This document shows positions 16,011 through 27,208 of a stretch of DNA of 64,000 nt, in pieces. Source of the DNA: Cavia porcellus (Eukaryota; Chordata; Mammalia; Rodentia; Caviidae). The stretch's first letter is position 1, and the number at the start of each line of letters is the position of its first letter. The notes under the pieces are model-generated. The model worked only from the letters and a program-made list of their open reading frames with translations. It ran no database searches and had not been told where the DNA came from. Made by a program: the position numbers and the translations under genes. Location: contig NW_026947499.1 in NCBI RefSeq assembly GCF_034190915.1, positions 5,981,243-6,045,242 of the forward strand. Direction: 5' to 3'.

Positions 16011-17150
16011 GCACATAACACAGCAGAAAGTCAAAAATGCATAAATCACCACGTTCCTACTCGTCAGCCAAGGGGGTGACTGCCAGCTGGAACCCAGCCC
16101 CCGCTGCCTGCAGAGAGCCGAGCTCACGGCTGCCCCTCTGTGCTCACATCGCCCTCTCCTCCTCCGTGGAAACAGCCTGTGCTGCTCTGCATGAGGATCC
16201 CACAGCGCACCGTGTCTCCAGGCACATGGCACACGGGGACCCCTCCCGGCTCACACAACCCACACTGCAATCCAGTGCCACACACAGCGTGGGGGCCCTT
16301 CCAGCCAGCCCAGCACCGCCCCGATCTCAAGGCCCATCCTGGATTGCAGCCGTTCCCGTTTGTTCTCAGCTGTAGAAGGGACTTGGGGAACTCCGAGGTC
16401 CGCGGCACACACTGTGAGTGGCAGAGGGGGCCACACTGGCGTCTGCACCTCGTCAGCCCTGGAGGGGATGAGGTGTAGGTGAGGAAATCCCGTGGGCCCT
16501 ACTTCATGCCTTCCCTCCCTGTGTGCGCTTGGAGGAGAGGAAAGGAAGGCGGCAGGGCACACGGGGGCGAAGATGTCGTTTCCCGTATTTTAGCACGCGG
16601 GAAGGCTCTTGTGAGTTGCAAGCTGACCACCACACTGACGAGGAAATAACTCAAGAGAGAGCTGGAGCAGGTGAGCACACAGCACCCAGCAATCCTGCCC
16701 GTCAGCTGGCGTCCATCTCCAGGCCTCCAGCCAGGAACGTGACCGCGGAGAAACTGGGTCTCGAGGCCCAAGTCCTGAGTCACACAGACAGCTCGTTCTG
16801 TCCTGCACCACGAGGCTCTCTAGACAACAGTGGCCTTTCATTCCTGCTGGGCAGGGCTCGCGCTCTGGAAAGAGTTCTTTGAGGCAGCACATGCTGTCTG
16901 CTGCGGAGCCTGTCCCAGAATCTCCTACCTCGGACAGCTCCTCCTGCCTGCCATGTGTGACGGAAGTGGGGGACCAAAAACTGTACGCTGCCCTGACGTG
17001 CCAGGAGCTATCGGGCAACACCCAGGTGTAATAACAGTGCTGACAATGCTAAATTGCAGTGATTTGACGTAAGAGAAATTGTATCCTAAATCGGACATCA
17101 ACCTCCATGAGCAACTGGATGTTCCTAGTGCTTTTCCCCATCTGGGAATG
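16011..17150. other. Intron upstream (in gene direction) of the TMEM132-type exon
   Basis: Mixed-composition unique-looking DNA. No repeat or second exon was recognised. Confidence 0.4.
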
Positions 17151-17151
17151 C

Positions 17152-17255
17152 TTTTTGGTTTGGTTTGCTTTGTTTTGTTTTGTTTTGTTTTGTTTTGCTT
17201 TTTGGTACTGGAGAATGAACTCACGACCTCACGCTAGGCATTTTGCTGGGAAAGT
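17152..17255 (-). mobile_element. ID-type SINE with (TTTTG)n tail
   Basis: A run of TTTTG units (17165-17198) is the complement of an A-rich (CAAAA)n tail. It is followed by TTTGGTACTGGAGAATGAAC and CTCACGACCTCACGCTAGGC, the complement of an ID B-box region and body. Confidence 0.75.
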
Positions 17256-18090
17256 TTTGAGAACTCTCAGATACTGTACTATGGACTTCATCATGTGATC
17301 CCAAAACCAACAGAGACAGGGTTCTGGAATAATCCCAGGACTCCCACGCACAAACAGGCCGGGCTACCCTGGCTGAACCTCACCAAGCTGGGTGTGAGAG
17401 TTCAGGAGCGCGATAAATACTCAGATACAGACTTGTGCAAGTCATTTTGCACAGGAAAGAAAACATGTGTCGCCTACAGCTTGGTGGCCCTGGGTAGGAC
17501 TGAATGGCACACGGGAGCCTCCCGTGGGGGACCCTTGTGCACCTCGGCAACCTCACAGATCAGGAAAAGACAGGAGAGGTTAAGGGCTGGGTCAGAGGTG
17601 CCAAAGCAGGATGAGGACCAGCTGCTCCGGGCTCACTTCAGACACCTGCATCCCCCAGCCCCACCTGAGGCCACGCCTCCTCTCGTCCTGGCCACGCCCA
17701 TCCATCCACCTGCTCCTCTCCTCCTACCTGGGATGCTCCACCCTGTCCGATCAGACCTGCAGCTGTTCTTTGGGTGCTCTAACCAAAACGAAGGGGCTCA
17801 TTCTAATACCACCTGGGTTCTCAGCCTTCAGAAGGCCCTGGAGAAGCGAATGCTGAAGGAGAAGATCCAGTGAGGAGAATGAAGGTGAACCCTGTCTGGT
17901 ACCCACTGTTTAGTGCTGCTAAACCTGCACCCCAGTCCCGCAGTACACCGGAGTGGCCCGACTCTGGGGGAGAGGAGCGTCCGAGTCTGACCCATGGGCA
18001 CTTCCTCCCCACTCTGACTTTCCAGCCTATGAGTTAGACCAAGCTCAGGAGGTGCCCAGGTCAGGCAATGCCTGGCACAGCAACTAGTTA
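17256..18090. other. Intronic sequence, nothing firm
   Basis: The part 17545-17640 has a weak MIR-like string (CCTCACAGATCAGGAAAAGA) but not enough to call. The remainder is unrecognised. Confidence 0.35.
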
Positions 18091-18100
18091 CCCAGAGTCA

Positions 18101-18480
18101 TGTCTGTGTACGAAGGTTCATTGTTGCTGTTTGTGACTTTCCTCCAAGCACAGGAGGGAAACCTCTTACTCTGGGCAGCCAGATGCCTGCTAATTTGTCG
18201 GGCGCAGGCGCTCAACATACTCCGCGCAGGACCAAGAGCCACCTCAGCTTCCGCAATGCGTTATGTCCCTCTCCAAATAAACTTCTCTGCCGCAACTAGT
18301 GATGTTTACTCCGTGGCAGCTTGTGATTGGCCACAGTCAGATAGGCAGCTTGTGATTGGCCACAGTCAGATATATAAGCCAGAACCCGCCTCAATACAGC
18401 GGCAGTTAACTGTTACCCACAAGAGCGTTTCCTGTCTCATTGGGGGGCTGCGCCGGTCACTAATCTGTGATTTCTATGGA
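18101..18480 (+). mobile_element. Retroviral-type LTR or promoter relic
   Basis: The segment is organised like an LTR: a U3-like stretch, then two copies of a CCAAT-box unit, a TATA box and a short leader. It lacks a confirmed TG...CA boundary and target duplication, so its ends are uncertain. An AATAAA lies at about 18276 upstream of the TATA box, which could mean an older, adjacent element. No coding remains of gag, pol or env were seen nearby. Confidence 0.45.
18316..18378 (+). promoter_or_regulatory. Duplicated CCAAT box plus TATA box
   Basis: A 29-bp unit (core CAGCTTGTGATTGGCCACAG) is present twice in tandem, at 18316-18344 and 18345-18372. Each holds ATTGG, an inverted CCAAT box (18326-18330 and 18355-18359). 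ATATATAAG follows directly at 18370-18378. Spacing of the CCAAT boxes to the TATA box is short but plausible for a plus-strand promoter starting near 18400. Whether it is active is unknown. Confidence 0.6.
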
Positions 18481-20640
18481 AAGGGCTCACAGCTATTAAT
18501 TTTATCTGCTCCTGGTCTACTCTAGATAAACCTTCAGGGAGAGAGACGGGGACCCAGTCCAGCAGCTTGTCCCCAGGGACCCATCCAGTCATGTTCCGAG
18601 CGTGTCACTCATGAGGGCAACGTGGGTCCTTTTACAGGAGGAAGAGAGACAGAGGGGCGGGACAGAGTCTGCCAGCTGACACTGTCTCCTCCAGGCCGCG
18701 CCAGTCATACAGACCGCTTCTCTCCCTGCACCTTCCCGGGTAGTTCTGGGCCACCAAGCGGAGATGGCAGCACCTCCTCTCCCCAAGGGATTTCCTGCAT
18801 GCGGGACAAGAGGGGACATCTCTGGTCTTGGGTTTGTTTTATTAGGGTATGAATATGAAAAATGACCAAAACGCAAGGTGGACAGCGGACACGTGGAATG
18901 CAAGCTCCAGAGCAGGGCTGGCAGGTGACACCTGAGGACAAAAGTGTACCCAGTGCTCGCTGCTCTGATGGCAGAGCTGGCCCGGTGCCTGGAGACGTGG
19001 AGATCTTCGGGACGGGTTTGCTTAACCCAGGCATCACAGGTGCCCAAGAGGCCCAGGGAGATGCCCTGGGGAACTGGGGTGATTCCCTCCACACCCTGGG
19101 GGGCACGGCGCTCCCCATAGGCAGGGAAGCCCATACCTCGTCCTCCTGCCCAGCTGGGAAGTGCATCTCCACCCACCGCTCACAACAGACACAGATGCCT
19201 CAACTGCTGGGATGTGTGTCCTTCGAAGGGCAGAGCCCGTGACGCCGCCATGGTCACCACAGTGTCTGCATCCTAAGCTCCGTGTGTGTGGCGCTTGAGA
19301 TGGGTGGGGCTCTGCGATTCACCAGGGCAAACAAACACACCAGGTCCCTGTGCCATCCGGCAGGGAAAGGCACAGGACAGTCCAGTCTGCGTCAGGGTAC
19401 ACACCACAGCCACCGCGAAAGGGGAGGAATCGGTTTGCTTTTAAAAGTTAATCTCTTTAACTTTTAAAAACAATTTTAAAACATGACCATTTCTAAGTAG
19501 CTACTTTTTGAGTTAAAATAGGTGAATCGCAACAGAAGGCAACAGAAAGGTATCAGGAAACCAGCACCTCGGCCGAGAGCTGACATTTGAGCCGAGCCCT
19601 CCGGGGTGGGTGAGAGCAAGCAGAGGCTCGGCAAATATTTGTCAAAAAAATGAGAAAATCTATTTTAAGCCCAAAAAAAATTATAAGGGAAAACGTGTTC
19701 CAGACCATCAGGAGGAACACAGAGCAACATCCAAAAGGACGCCCTTCAGGTCCCCGTTCAGAGCCACCCCTCACCCAACACCCTCAACGGGTCCCCACCC
19801 TGCAGCTCTGCCCGCCCTGCTCCGGCTGCGCCACGGCCCCCAGCGCCTCGCATCAATCGCCACGCGACACTCACACATGCAAAGGAGGCAGGACCAGAAG
19901 CCCACTTTGCATGCTCATGAGTCCCCAGAACAGGGCCACGGACACACAGACACCTAGGACACACACAGGTGCCCGGAGGCCCAGGAGGACTGGTGCAGTG
20001 CCGGGAGGAAGCAGAGGCTCCTGGGCCTGCAGCCCGGAGGGCTTCCTGGAGGAGCTGGCAGGGCTGGGAATCGGAGGGTGCATGTGGGCGACAGGCAGCC
20101 CCACAGCCCAGGGCTTGTGGTCCCGGGTCACCTCTCTGTCCTCTCCTGACACCTTCGCCACCACCACCACCGCTAGAATCCAGACCACACCCGCGGTGTC
20201 CCAGGGAGGCACACGGCCCCAAGTTGCTGGCCCCGCTGGCCTTGCATTTTACTCAGGGCCACAGCGGCTCTGAGCCCTGCAGGACAGAGGCCCGCCTGCC
20301 ATGCTTTCATCAGACCCGCGCTGTGCAGGCCTGGCGTTGTTTCCTCGCTGTGTGGCTCTGGTTGACGAATCAGGGCCGGTCCACAGCCAGGGTCTAGCAC
20401 CACTCAAGAGCTGCCAAGCATCCCTCAGGGGCCTGCAGGCTTTCACACATCCCCTCCTCACCCACGTGACCATCTCCTGCTGTGCCGTGGCCGGCTGCTG
20501 TACTGAAGTCTTTTTTTAAAAAAAACCCTAGAACCAGGCCACCGGGAGTGGCCCAGGCAGTGGGCCCCCCGTTATGGCATTGCTGGCGGACTGGGAGAGC
20601 CAGAGCTGGGCTTTACTTAACCTCCCCTCCGCTGCGTTTC
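18481..20640. other. Intronic sequence with one short palindrome
   Basis: GC-rich unrecognised DNA at 18540-19430 and 19700-20640. 19430-19560 is AT-rich and contains a 13-bp perfect hairpin (listed separately). Confidence 0.35.
19439..19469. repeat. Short perfect inverted repeat
   Basis: TTTTAAAAGTTAA at 19439-19451 and its complement TTAACTTTTAAAA at 19457-19469 flank a 5-base spacer TCTCT. The left arm itself begins with the self-complementary TTTTAAAA. Confidence 0.7.
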
Positions 20641-20647
20641 TGAAAAA

Positions 20648-20708
20648 TTTGAGCATGCGTGTGTGCGTGTGTGCGGGTATGCATGTGTGCAAGTGTGCAT
20701 GCGTGTGC
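20648..20708 (+). repeat. Imperfect (TG)n low-complexity tract
   Basis: Alternating purine-pyrimidine DNA built of GTGTGC, GCATGT and similar units, abutting the tail side of the next SINE. Confidence 0.75.
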
Positions 20709-20865
20709 TCCTAGGGGTTGAACCCAGGGCCCTCACGCTGAGATACCTCACCCCTTCTCTACCTTTTATTTTGAGACAGGGTCTCACTAAGTCACCAAGC
20801 TGCCCGGGCTGGCCTTCAACTTAGGATCTGCCCACCTCAGCCTCCCAGAGTGCCCAGGGAGTAGT
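20709..20865 (-). mobile_element. Dimeric ID-B1 SINE
   Basis: Read on the plus strand it is complementary to a dimer. An ID-like part comes first (GGGGTTGAACCCAGGGCCCT), then a B1 part (GAGACAGGGTCTCACTAAGT, GGGCTGGCCTTCAACTTAGG, CCTCAGCCTCCCAGAGTGCC). Such chimeras are known from squirrel-related and other non-murid rodents. Confidence 0.8.
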
Positions 20866-21597
20866 GGATACTTTTGAAAATGGGTAATGTCCCCATATAC
20901 ACATGCAACACGACCCCAACATGACCAATGGACTTCTGGCTCCCCTGGAAAACATGGAAGCTCAGACGTCACCGTCTCACATTCCCACATGGCGACAGCC
21001 AGCTACCCCAATGATGGGGCTGAGACCCTGGGACAAGCCAAGGCCCCTCTGCACACAGGTAAAATCCCACAAGGCCCCGCACACCTCTGTCACCCCTGAG
21101 AAACCGCACCCTGGATCCGCACCCCAGCAGACAGCTCGGCCCTGCGTCCCCAGCTCACGATGCCATCTCCCTGGCCTGAGCCCCGTCTCCTGTGTCCCCG
21201 CACTGCCCCGCCGCAGGGCAGCACAGGGCAGGGATGCATCTGGGACCCAGTCTGTGCTATGGGGCTCAGCTCAGCACCGAACACCAACCTCAAATGAGCA
21301 CGAGACCCCTCCCCGGAGTGCCAAGTGGGGACCAGGAAACTCCCACCCGGCCTGGGAGGCTTCTTAAATAGAAACGGGCACCCTAAGCAGCTACGTAAGG
21401 ACCTCGTCCGCCAGGCCAACTAAAGCCTGAAAGATACAGGTGAGTGAAAGGGAGAGGGCCGGATAACAACGATTCCCAGAACCTCTGACGGGTCCCTCAT
21501 CAGGTTCCAGCCGCTAGAATCCGCTACACCACCTTTCCTAAGCCGCACACAGCAGCTCTATATTCTAGTTAATTCTTCTCTTTTAAAACACAGGTCT
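20866..21597. other. Intronic sequence, nothing recognised
   Basis: GC-rich DNA with chance open frames; no domain or repeat was seen. Confidence 0.35.
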
Positions 21598-21714
21598 CTA
21601 GACATGGTGGCTCACCCTGTGACCCCAGCTCTTGGGAGGCTGAGACAGGAAAATCGCATGAGTTCAAGGCTATTCTGAAGTGCACGTGAGACACTGTCTC
21701 GAAAAAAAAAAAAG
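21598..21714 (+). mobile_element. B1-type SINE
   Basis: CTAGACATGGTGGCTCACCC, CTTGGGAGGCTGAGACAGGA and ACACTGTCTCG followed by an A-rich tail match a diverged 7SL-derived monomer. Confidence 0.85.
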
Positions 21715-22560
21715 CCAGGTTTAATTACAAGGGGTTCCCACATCAAATGTAACCCTGCATGTCAACCTGCCTCTCTAACACCTACCCGTGGGCTTATGTA
21801 ACTAAATCCACAGCGCAGTGACCATAAATAATGGTTTACTCATGTAGGGAAGATGTCACCGGAACCTCACAATCTTAAGAACATCAGTTCCCTGATGTGG
21901 GGTCAGAGAGAGGCGCAGAGGGAACTGGAGAGCAGCGGGACGCTACAGGGAGAACCCTAAGGCACCAGTCAGAGAGACACCGGAACTGGACACCAGGGCC
22001 TCTCAACAGCTGACTACATGACGTAAAGTCAGCTCTGCAGAGAAATGGGACACAGTCGTGGTGACAATGGGTGGTGACGCCCAAGGAGTAAGCAACAGCA
22101 GCACAGCACCATCGGCCGGGCCCAGGAGACCAGAAAGGGAGGCCCGGGAGACCTGTGAGCCCCACAGCTGGGACGGTCACCCAACAAGGGCCGCACCCCG
22201 CTGCAAGGGCACAGCCAGCTCATGGTGGAGGGAGGAGCGACCAAGGAACCAACACCCGACAGCCTGACACCCCTGCCACCACCGGGCTCCAGGCTCCTGA
22301 GTGGGGGAACCCGAGGGGGAGCGGCTGGGCTGATGGGGAGAAGGGGAGAGGGAAGAATCCGCCCGCTGGGGCAGAAAGAGGAGGACCAGCACTGCCCCAG
22401 GGGCAGCTGGTTCAGCTCCAAAGCAAAACACAGCTCTCAAGAAAAGCCCCAGGTCACAGATCCCGAGGTTAGCTGAGCACTTTAGCCAATCATGAGCTCA
22501 CCCAGCAGAGATTTCAGTGGGCAGGAAACACCGACACTGCAGAGCTAGTTCAAGAAATCA
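21715..22560. other. Intronic sequence, nothing recognised
   Basis: No exon or repeat family was identified between two B1 copies. Confidence 0.35.
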
Positions 22561-22564
22561 GTGG

Positions 22565-22720
22565 CAGGGGCTGGGCATGGGGACGCCCACCTACAATCCC
22601 AGCACTCGGGAGGCTGAGGCAGGAGGATCGCTGTGAGTTGGAGACCAGCCTACGCTACAAAGTGAGCTCAAGGCCAGCCTGGATTGCATAGCGAGACTCT
22701 GTCTCAAAAAAGAATAAAAA
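22565..22720 (+). mobile_element. B1-type SINE with internal duplication
   Basis: CTACAATCCCAGCACTCGGG, GAGGCTGAGGCAGGAGGATC and GACTCTGTCTCAAAAAAG frame a body in which ACCAGCCTACGCTACAAAGT is followed by the related GGCCAGCCTGGATTGCATAG. This is the internal near-duplication seen in rodent B1. Confidence 0.9.
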
Positions 22721-23034
22721 GAAATTAGTGGCGAAGAAAGTTTAAATTTAAAAAAAAATCCAGCAAGCACAAGAATAAAAAATGTCATTAACAACAAACT
22801 CTTAAAAAAGAAAAGGGATCTGATTTTCACAGTTGTACATTATTTTATTTAAAATGCCACATTTCTGACAAAAATTGAAAAGATGTTCAAACAAACAGAA
22901 ATATGGCCCAAACATGAAGGGGAGAAGGCAGGTAATAGGAACTGTCCCTTAGGAATGGCAGGTGCTTTTCTTACAGACTCTAAATCAGGTGTTTCAAATT
23001 TGCAACAATAACCAAAAGAAACTTAGTCTAAAAA

Positions 23035-23156
23035 ACTAAAGAACTATTTGGCAAGTATGTTGCAATAGATAGAAAATATCATTGAGGCAGAAATTTTCTA
23101 AAGAACATTTGGCAAGTATGTTGCAATAGATAGAAAATATCATTGGGGCAGAAATT
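23035..23156 (+). repeat. 61-bp tandem duplication inside the L1 upstream region
   Basis: Two adjacent copies offset by 61 bases share TTGGCAAGTATGTTGCAATA and AGATAGAAAATATCATTG, with few mismatches (GAGGCAG versus GGGGCAG). They are much more alike than the age of the surrounding L1 would suggest for independent sequence. Confidence 0.85.
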
Positions 23157-25795
23157 TTGTAAAAAAGAGCCTCACATAAAATCTGGAGCTGGAAAGAAAA
23201 ATAACAGGTTTCAAATTGAGAAGAGCTCAACAGGCACAAGAAGCAGAAAATCTGAAGACTGGTGAATTAACTGTAGTCAGGACTAAGAGAAAGAAAATCC
23301 ACGAAATAAACGGGAGCCTGAGGACGGCATACAAATATCCACACAGCTGAGGCCCGAAGCACTAGAATACGGAGGAAGGCAGGAAAATCTTCCCAAGCTG
23401 ATGGAAAGCACTGACCTTGGCATCCAGTAACTCCATGCAGGATAAATTCAGAGATGCACATCTCGCCACGTCATTTCAGACCGACAAAAGCCCAAGCTAG
23501 AGACAGAACATAAAGAGCCAGGGGAAGGTGAGGCACACAGACGGCGGCTCAGGACGGCGGACAGCGGATCTGTCACCAGAAACCAGGGGCCAGAGCCACA
23601 GAGACTGTGCGTCATCTTCACAAGGCTGAAAGGACAGCCAGGAGAGGGCGGGCGGGGAAGGAGGGAGGAGAGAAAGAGAATTCCACGAAGCTCCCCTTCC
23701 AGAGTGAGGGGAATCAGGCCAGCGCCAGAGTTCCTAAAAAGAGACAAATCGCTCCTCTCAGGCGTGCCCTGCGGGAAACACCAAAGGTGTCCCTTCTGGC
23801 GGAATTGAGAAGACCCAGGCAGCAAATCCAGTCCACACAGGGAAGTAAGAAGCACCAGCAAAGGTGACCTCAAGGGTTAATAAAAAGACAGTATAAAACT
23901 TTACTGGAGCCCTTTCTACTATCTGATGTAGACGACAAATGCATAAATCTATGATTGTAAATCTGTGTTGACGGGGACACACTGTAGAAAGAATTTGTGT
24001 GGTAACAGCACCAAACGCAGGGAGGAAATTACAACCGTACAGGAGAACAGTTTTGTATACTACTGCATTAAGTTACAGTTACACTAGCAAATTGTTTCGT
24101 CCTCAGGATAAATACTTTGTAAAAAGTTTAAAAAGTAAAAACCACTATAGAATAAAATTTATACAGTAGAAAACACTTACCACAATATAAGGCAGTAATA
24201 GAGAAACAGAGCAAAATAAGAAATGTAGAAAACAATAGCCAAATTAAGACCTAAGTCCCATCAGTAATTACATTAAATGTAAATGGATTAAACATTCCCA
24301 TCAAAATACAGATACTGGCAAAACGGATTTTTTAAAAACTCATAAGCCAGCATGTAATTGGATTTACACTTTAGATCAAAAGACACGGATAGCTAGAAGA
24401 CAGTGGACAAAAATATACTAACTCAACTAATACAGGACAGCTGGGTAGCTGTACAGTACAAAAGTGCAGGTAAGTTCTAGATGAAAATTATTACTATCAG
24501 CAAAGGATATTTTATAACACATGATAATCATATTATTATTATGCCATTATCTTCTACTATAAACTCCGAAACACATGAACCAGAAGCGGGAAGAAACAGA
24601 AGATTCAACAGTAACAGCTGGAGACCTCACTACACCATCATGAAGGATGCTCAGCTCAGTGAGGGAGACTCTCAACACAGACCGGAGTCAAAGCAGAAAC
24701 CACAGGAGCCGACAGGCCGGGCCCTGACAGACGTCAGCTGGCAGAGGGACCCCTCTGCTCCTCACACACAGGAGATGGCCCCAGGACTCAGCAGAAACCA
24801 TACACCAGCCTCCCCAGCTGAACAGGGGTGAAATCGCGCCCCCCACACACAGCAGAGCCAAGCAGGCAATCAACAACCAAAACACTGAGAATCTCGTAGG
24901 CGTGTGAACATCAAACAGTGCTCCTAAATAACAGTGCACCAAAGATGAGGCACAGGGACGTCGGGGAATCCTTCCCACAAATGAAAGAGCACAGCCGGAC
25001 GGGATTCCCGGGCTGCAGTGTGGGAACGGTGTTGCTAACCACGTGTGTCCACACTGCGTGACAGAGAGGAGGGCGCTGCTCTCAGATCAGAAGCTCAGCC
25101 TCCTGCCACCGGGACAAAGTGGAATCAGAAGGCAGACGTCAGACGTCAGACTGCAGCACAAGTACGTGACAGAGAACTGAGCAAATCACCCAAACCGACA
25201 GCCTCGTTCTTGACAGATCAAGGAAGTTAGCAAACGTCTCTCACTAAACCGACCAAGAAAAAGGGAGATTACTAATGAGAACTACAAGGAGACCCCAGCA
25301 CAACATCACCAACATTTTGAGGAGTCATAAGGGAATAGGAATAACCAGGAGGCCACAAATTAGGTAACCAGATGGAGCAGGAAAGGTCCTCCGAAGACGA
25401 GACCTACCAAAATAATTTTTTTAAAAAATAGGTAATCCGCAATGATGCAAGAAATAAATCAGCGTTCAAAACCATCCAGGAAGAAAACCCGGAACAGACG
25501 GCTTTGCTGATTAACTCTACCTAACGTTTACAAAGCGTACACTTCCCAAACTCCTCCTCCTCACCAAAAAGCAGGGAGTGCGTCCCGATCCACAGGAGCC
25601 CAAAATTCCTCTGACAGAAAACATCACCAAGGAGGAAAACCCTACAGAGACATCAAAAACAGGAAAACCACACACCAGGGCTCCTGGAGAATACAGATGC
25701 AAAATCCCCAACGACACCAGCCAGGTGAATCCATCAGCACCCAAAACGCTTATACACCAGGATCAAGCGTGGTTTATTCCAGACACAACCCTGAT

Positions 25796-27020
25796 TCGTT
25801 TCTGGGCAGGAATTTCTCCTTTATTATTTCATGTATCTTTTATTAAGCTTATCGTACCACTTAGATGTACATCATGGCCACTCAATCACAGGGAACGTGT
25901 GCCCGTACGTGTGGTATGTCCGGATTCCTTTCTTCTGGTCCCCTCCTCTCCCTCCTCATTTACAAAAGCTGTTTCCATTTTACCCTTCTTTTGTAGTTCT
26001 CTTTCCTTTTGAAAATATTCTTCCTATTTCATAATCTCTAAATTACACTTTGGTCCTTATTTACACTTCAGTTTCTCACAGCCAGGAGACAATGTGATAT
26101 TTACACGTGGGTGTGATTTACTTCACCTAAAAGTATGGTTCAAAGTCCATCCGTTTACCTAGAAATCTCTCGGGTTTATCCCTCTTTTTGACCGAGTAGT
26201 ATTCCATTAAAAAAAAAACACATCCTTTGTATCCATTCATCAACCGATAGGCATTTGGGTTGTTTCCAAGATTTACGTATTACAAACCACACTGCTATAA
26301 ACACAGGTGCACATATATTGTGGTAGTATGTTTTTAATTCTTCCAGGAAGATACCAAGAAGGGGAATGGCTGGGTCAAATGGGACCTGTAATCCTAGGTT
26401 TCTGAGGAATCCCCACACTGATTTCCACGGTGGCTGCACCAGTCGACGCTCCCACCGACCGCGGAGAAGGGTTCTTCTCTCCCACAGCCCTGCCAGCATC
26501 GGTTGTTGGTTAATTTCTTGGTAACAGCCATTCTTTCTAGAGTGAGATGAAATCCCCGTTTGTTTTAATTTTCACCTCTCGAATGACCAGTGATGATGAA
26601 CATCTTTTCATATATTTATTTTCTGTTCACATTTCTTTCTCTGAGAAGTGTGTATTCATCTCAGATGCCCATTTTTGGGTTGGATCCTTGAATGGGGGGT
26701 CTGATTTTTTCCAGTTCTGTTTTTTTTCAATCCTAGACATTAGTTCATTGTCTGAGGACAACTGGCTAAAACTTTTTCCAACTATGTAGGTTGTCTTCTC
26801 ACTCTACTTTTGATTTCTTTTGCTATGCAAAAGCTTTTTAATAGGAGGGGATTTTTAATAATCCAGTTGTTGATTCTTTGTAGTATTTTCCAAGCAATCA
26901 GCGTTTGTTCATGAAATCTTCACCTGCACCTGTGTGTCAAGAGTTCCACCCATTCTCTCTCCAGCGTTCAATATATGAAAATAATTCCGTGCAATGTGCC
27001 ATATTGTTCCAGTAAAGAGG
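25796..27020 (-). mobile_element. LINE-1 3' half inserted in reverse orientation
   Basis: The minus-strand frame at 26176-26499 reads VPFDPAIPLLGIF then KSWKQPKCLSVDEWIQRMCF, the unmistakable L1 ORF2 C-terminal signature. Complementary 3' UTR text lies at 25800-26170 and further ORF2 text up to about 26960. It sits exactly where the plus-strand L1 is interrupted. The frame is decayed. Confidence 0.85.
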
Positions 27021-27029
27021 AAAAACGTG

Positions 27030-27208
27030 GTTTCGTCTTGTTTGGGAGGTGGTGCTGGCACTGAACCCACGTACGAGCACTGAGCAGTTCCCAGCCCTTT
27101 GCAGTTCTTCTGAGACGGCCTCGCTAAACTGCGCAGGTGTGACTCCAACAAGCAATCCGTCCGCCTCGGCCTCCCAGAGGGCTGGGATTACGCTGCACCC
27201 ACCTGGTC
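27030..27208 (-). mobile_element. Dimeric ID-B1 SINE
   Basis: The complement of a dimer: GCTGGCACTGAACCCACGTA in the ID-like half, then GGCCTCCCAGAGGGCTGGGA at the B1 head. The middle is diverged. Confidence 0.65.

Noticed and set aside
26176..26499. Minus-strand frame with strong protein similarity
   Set aside because: This is the decayed C-terminus of L1 ORF2, annotated as a mobile element rather than a gene.
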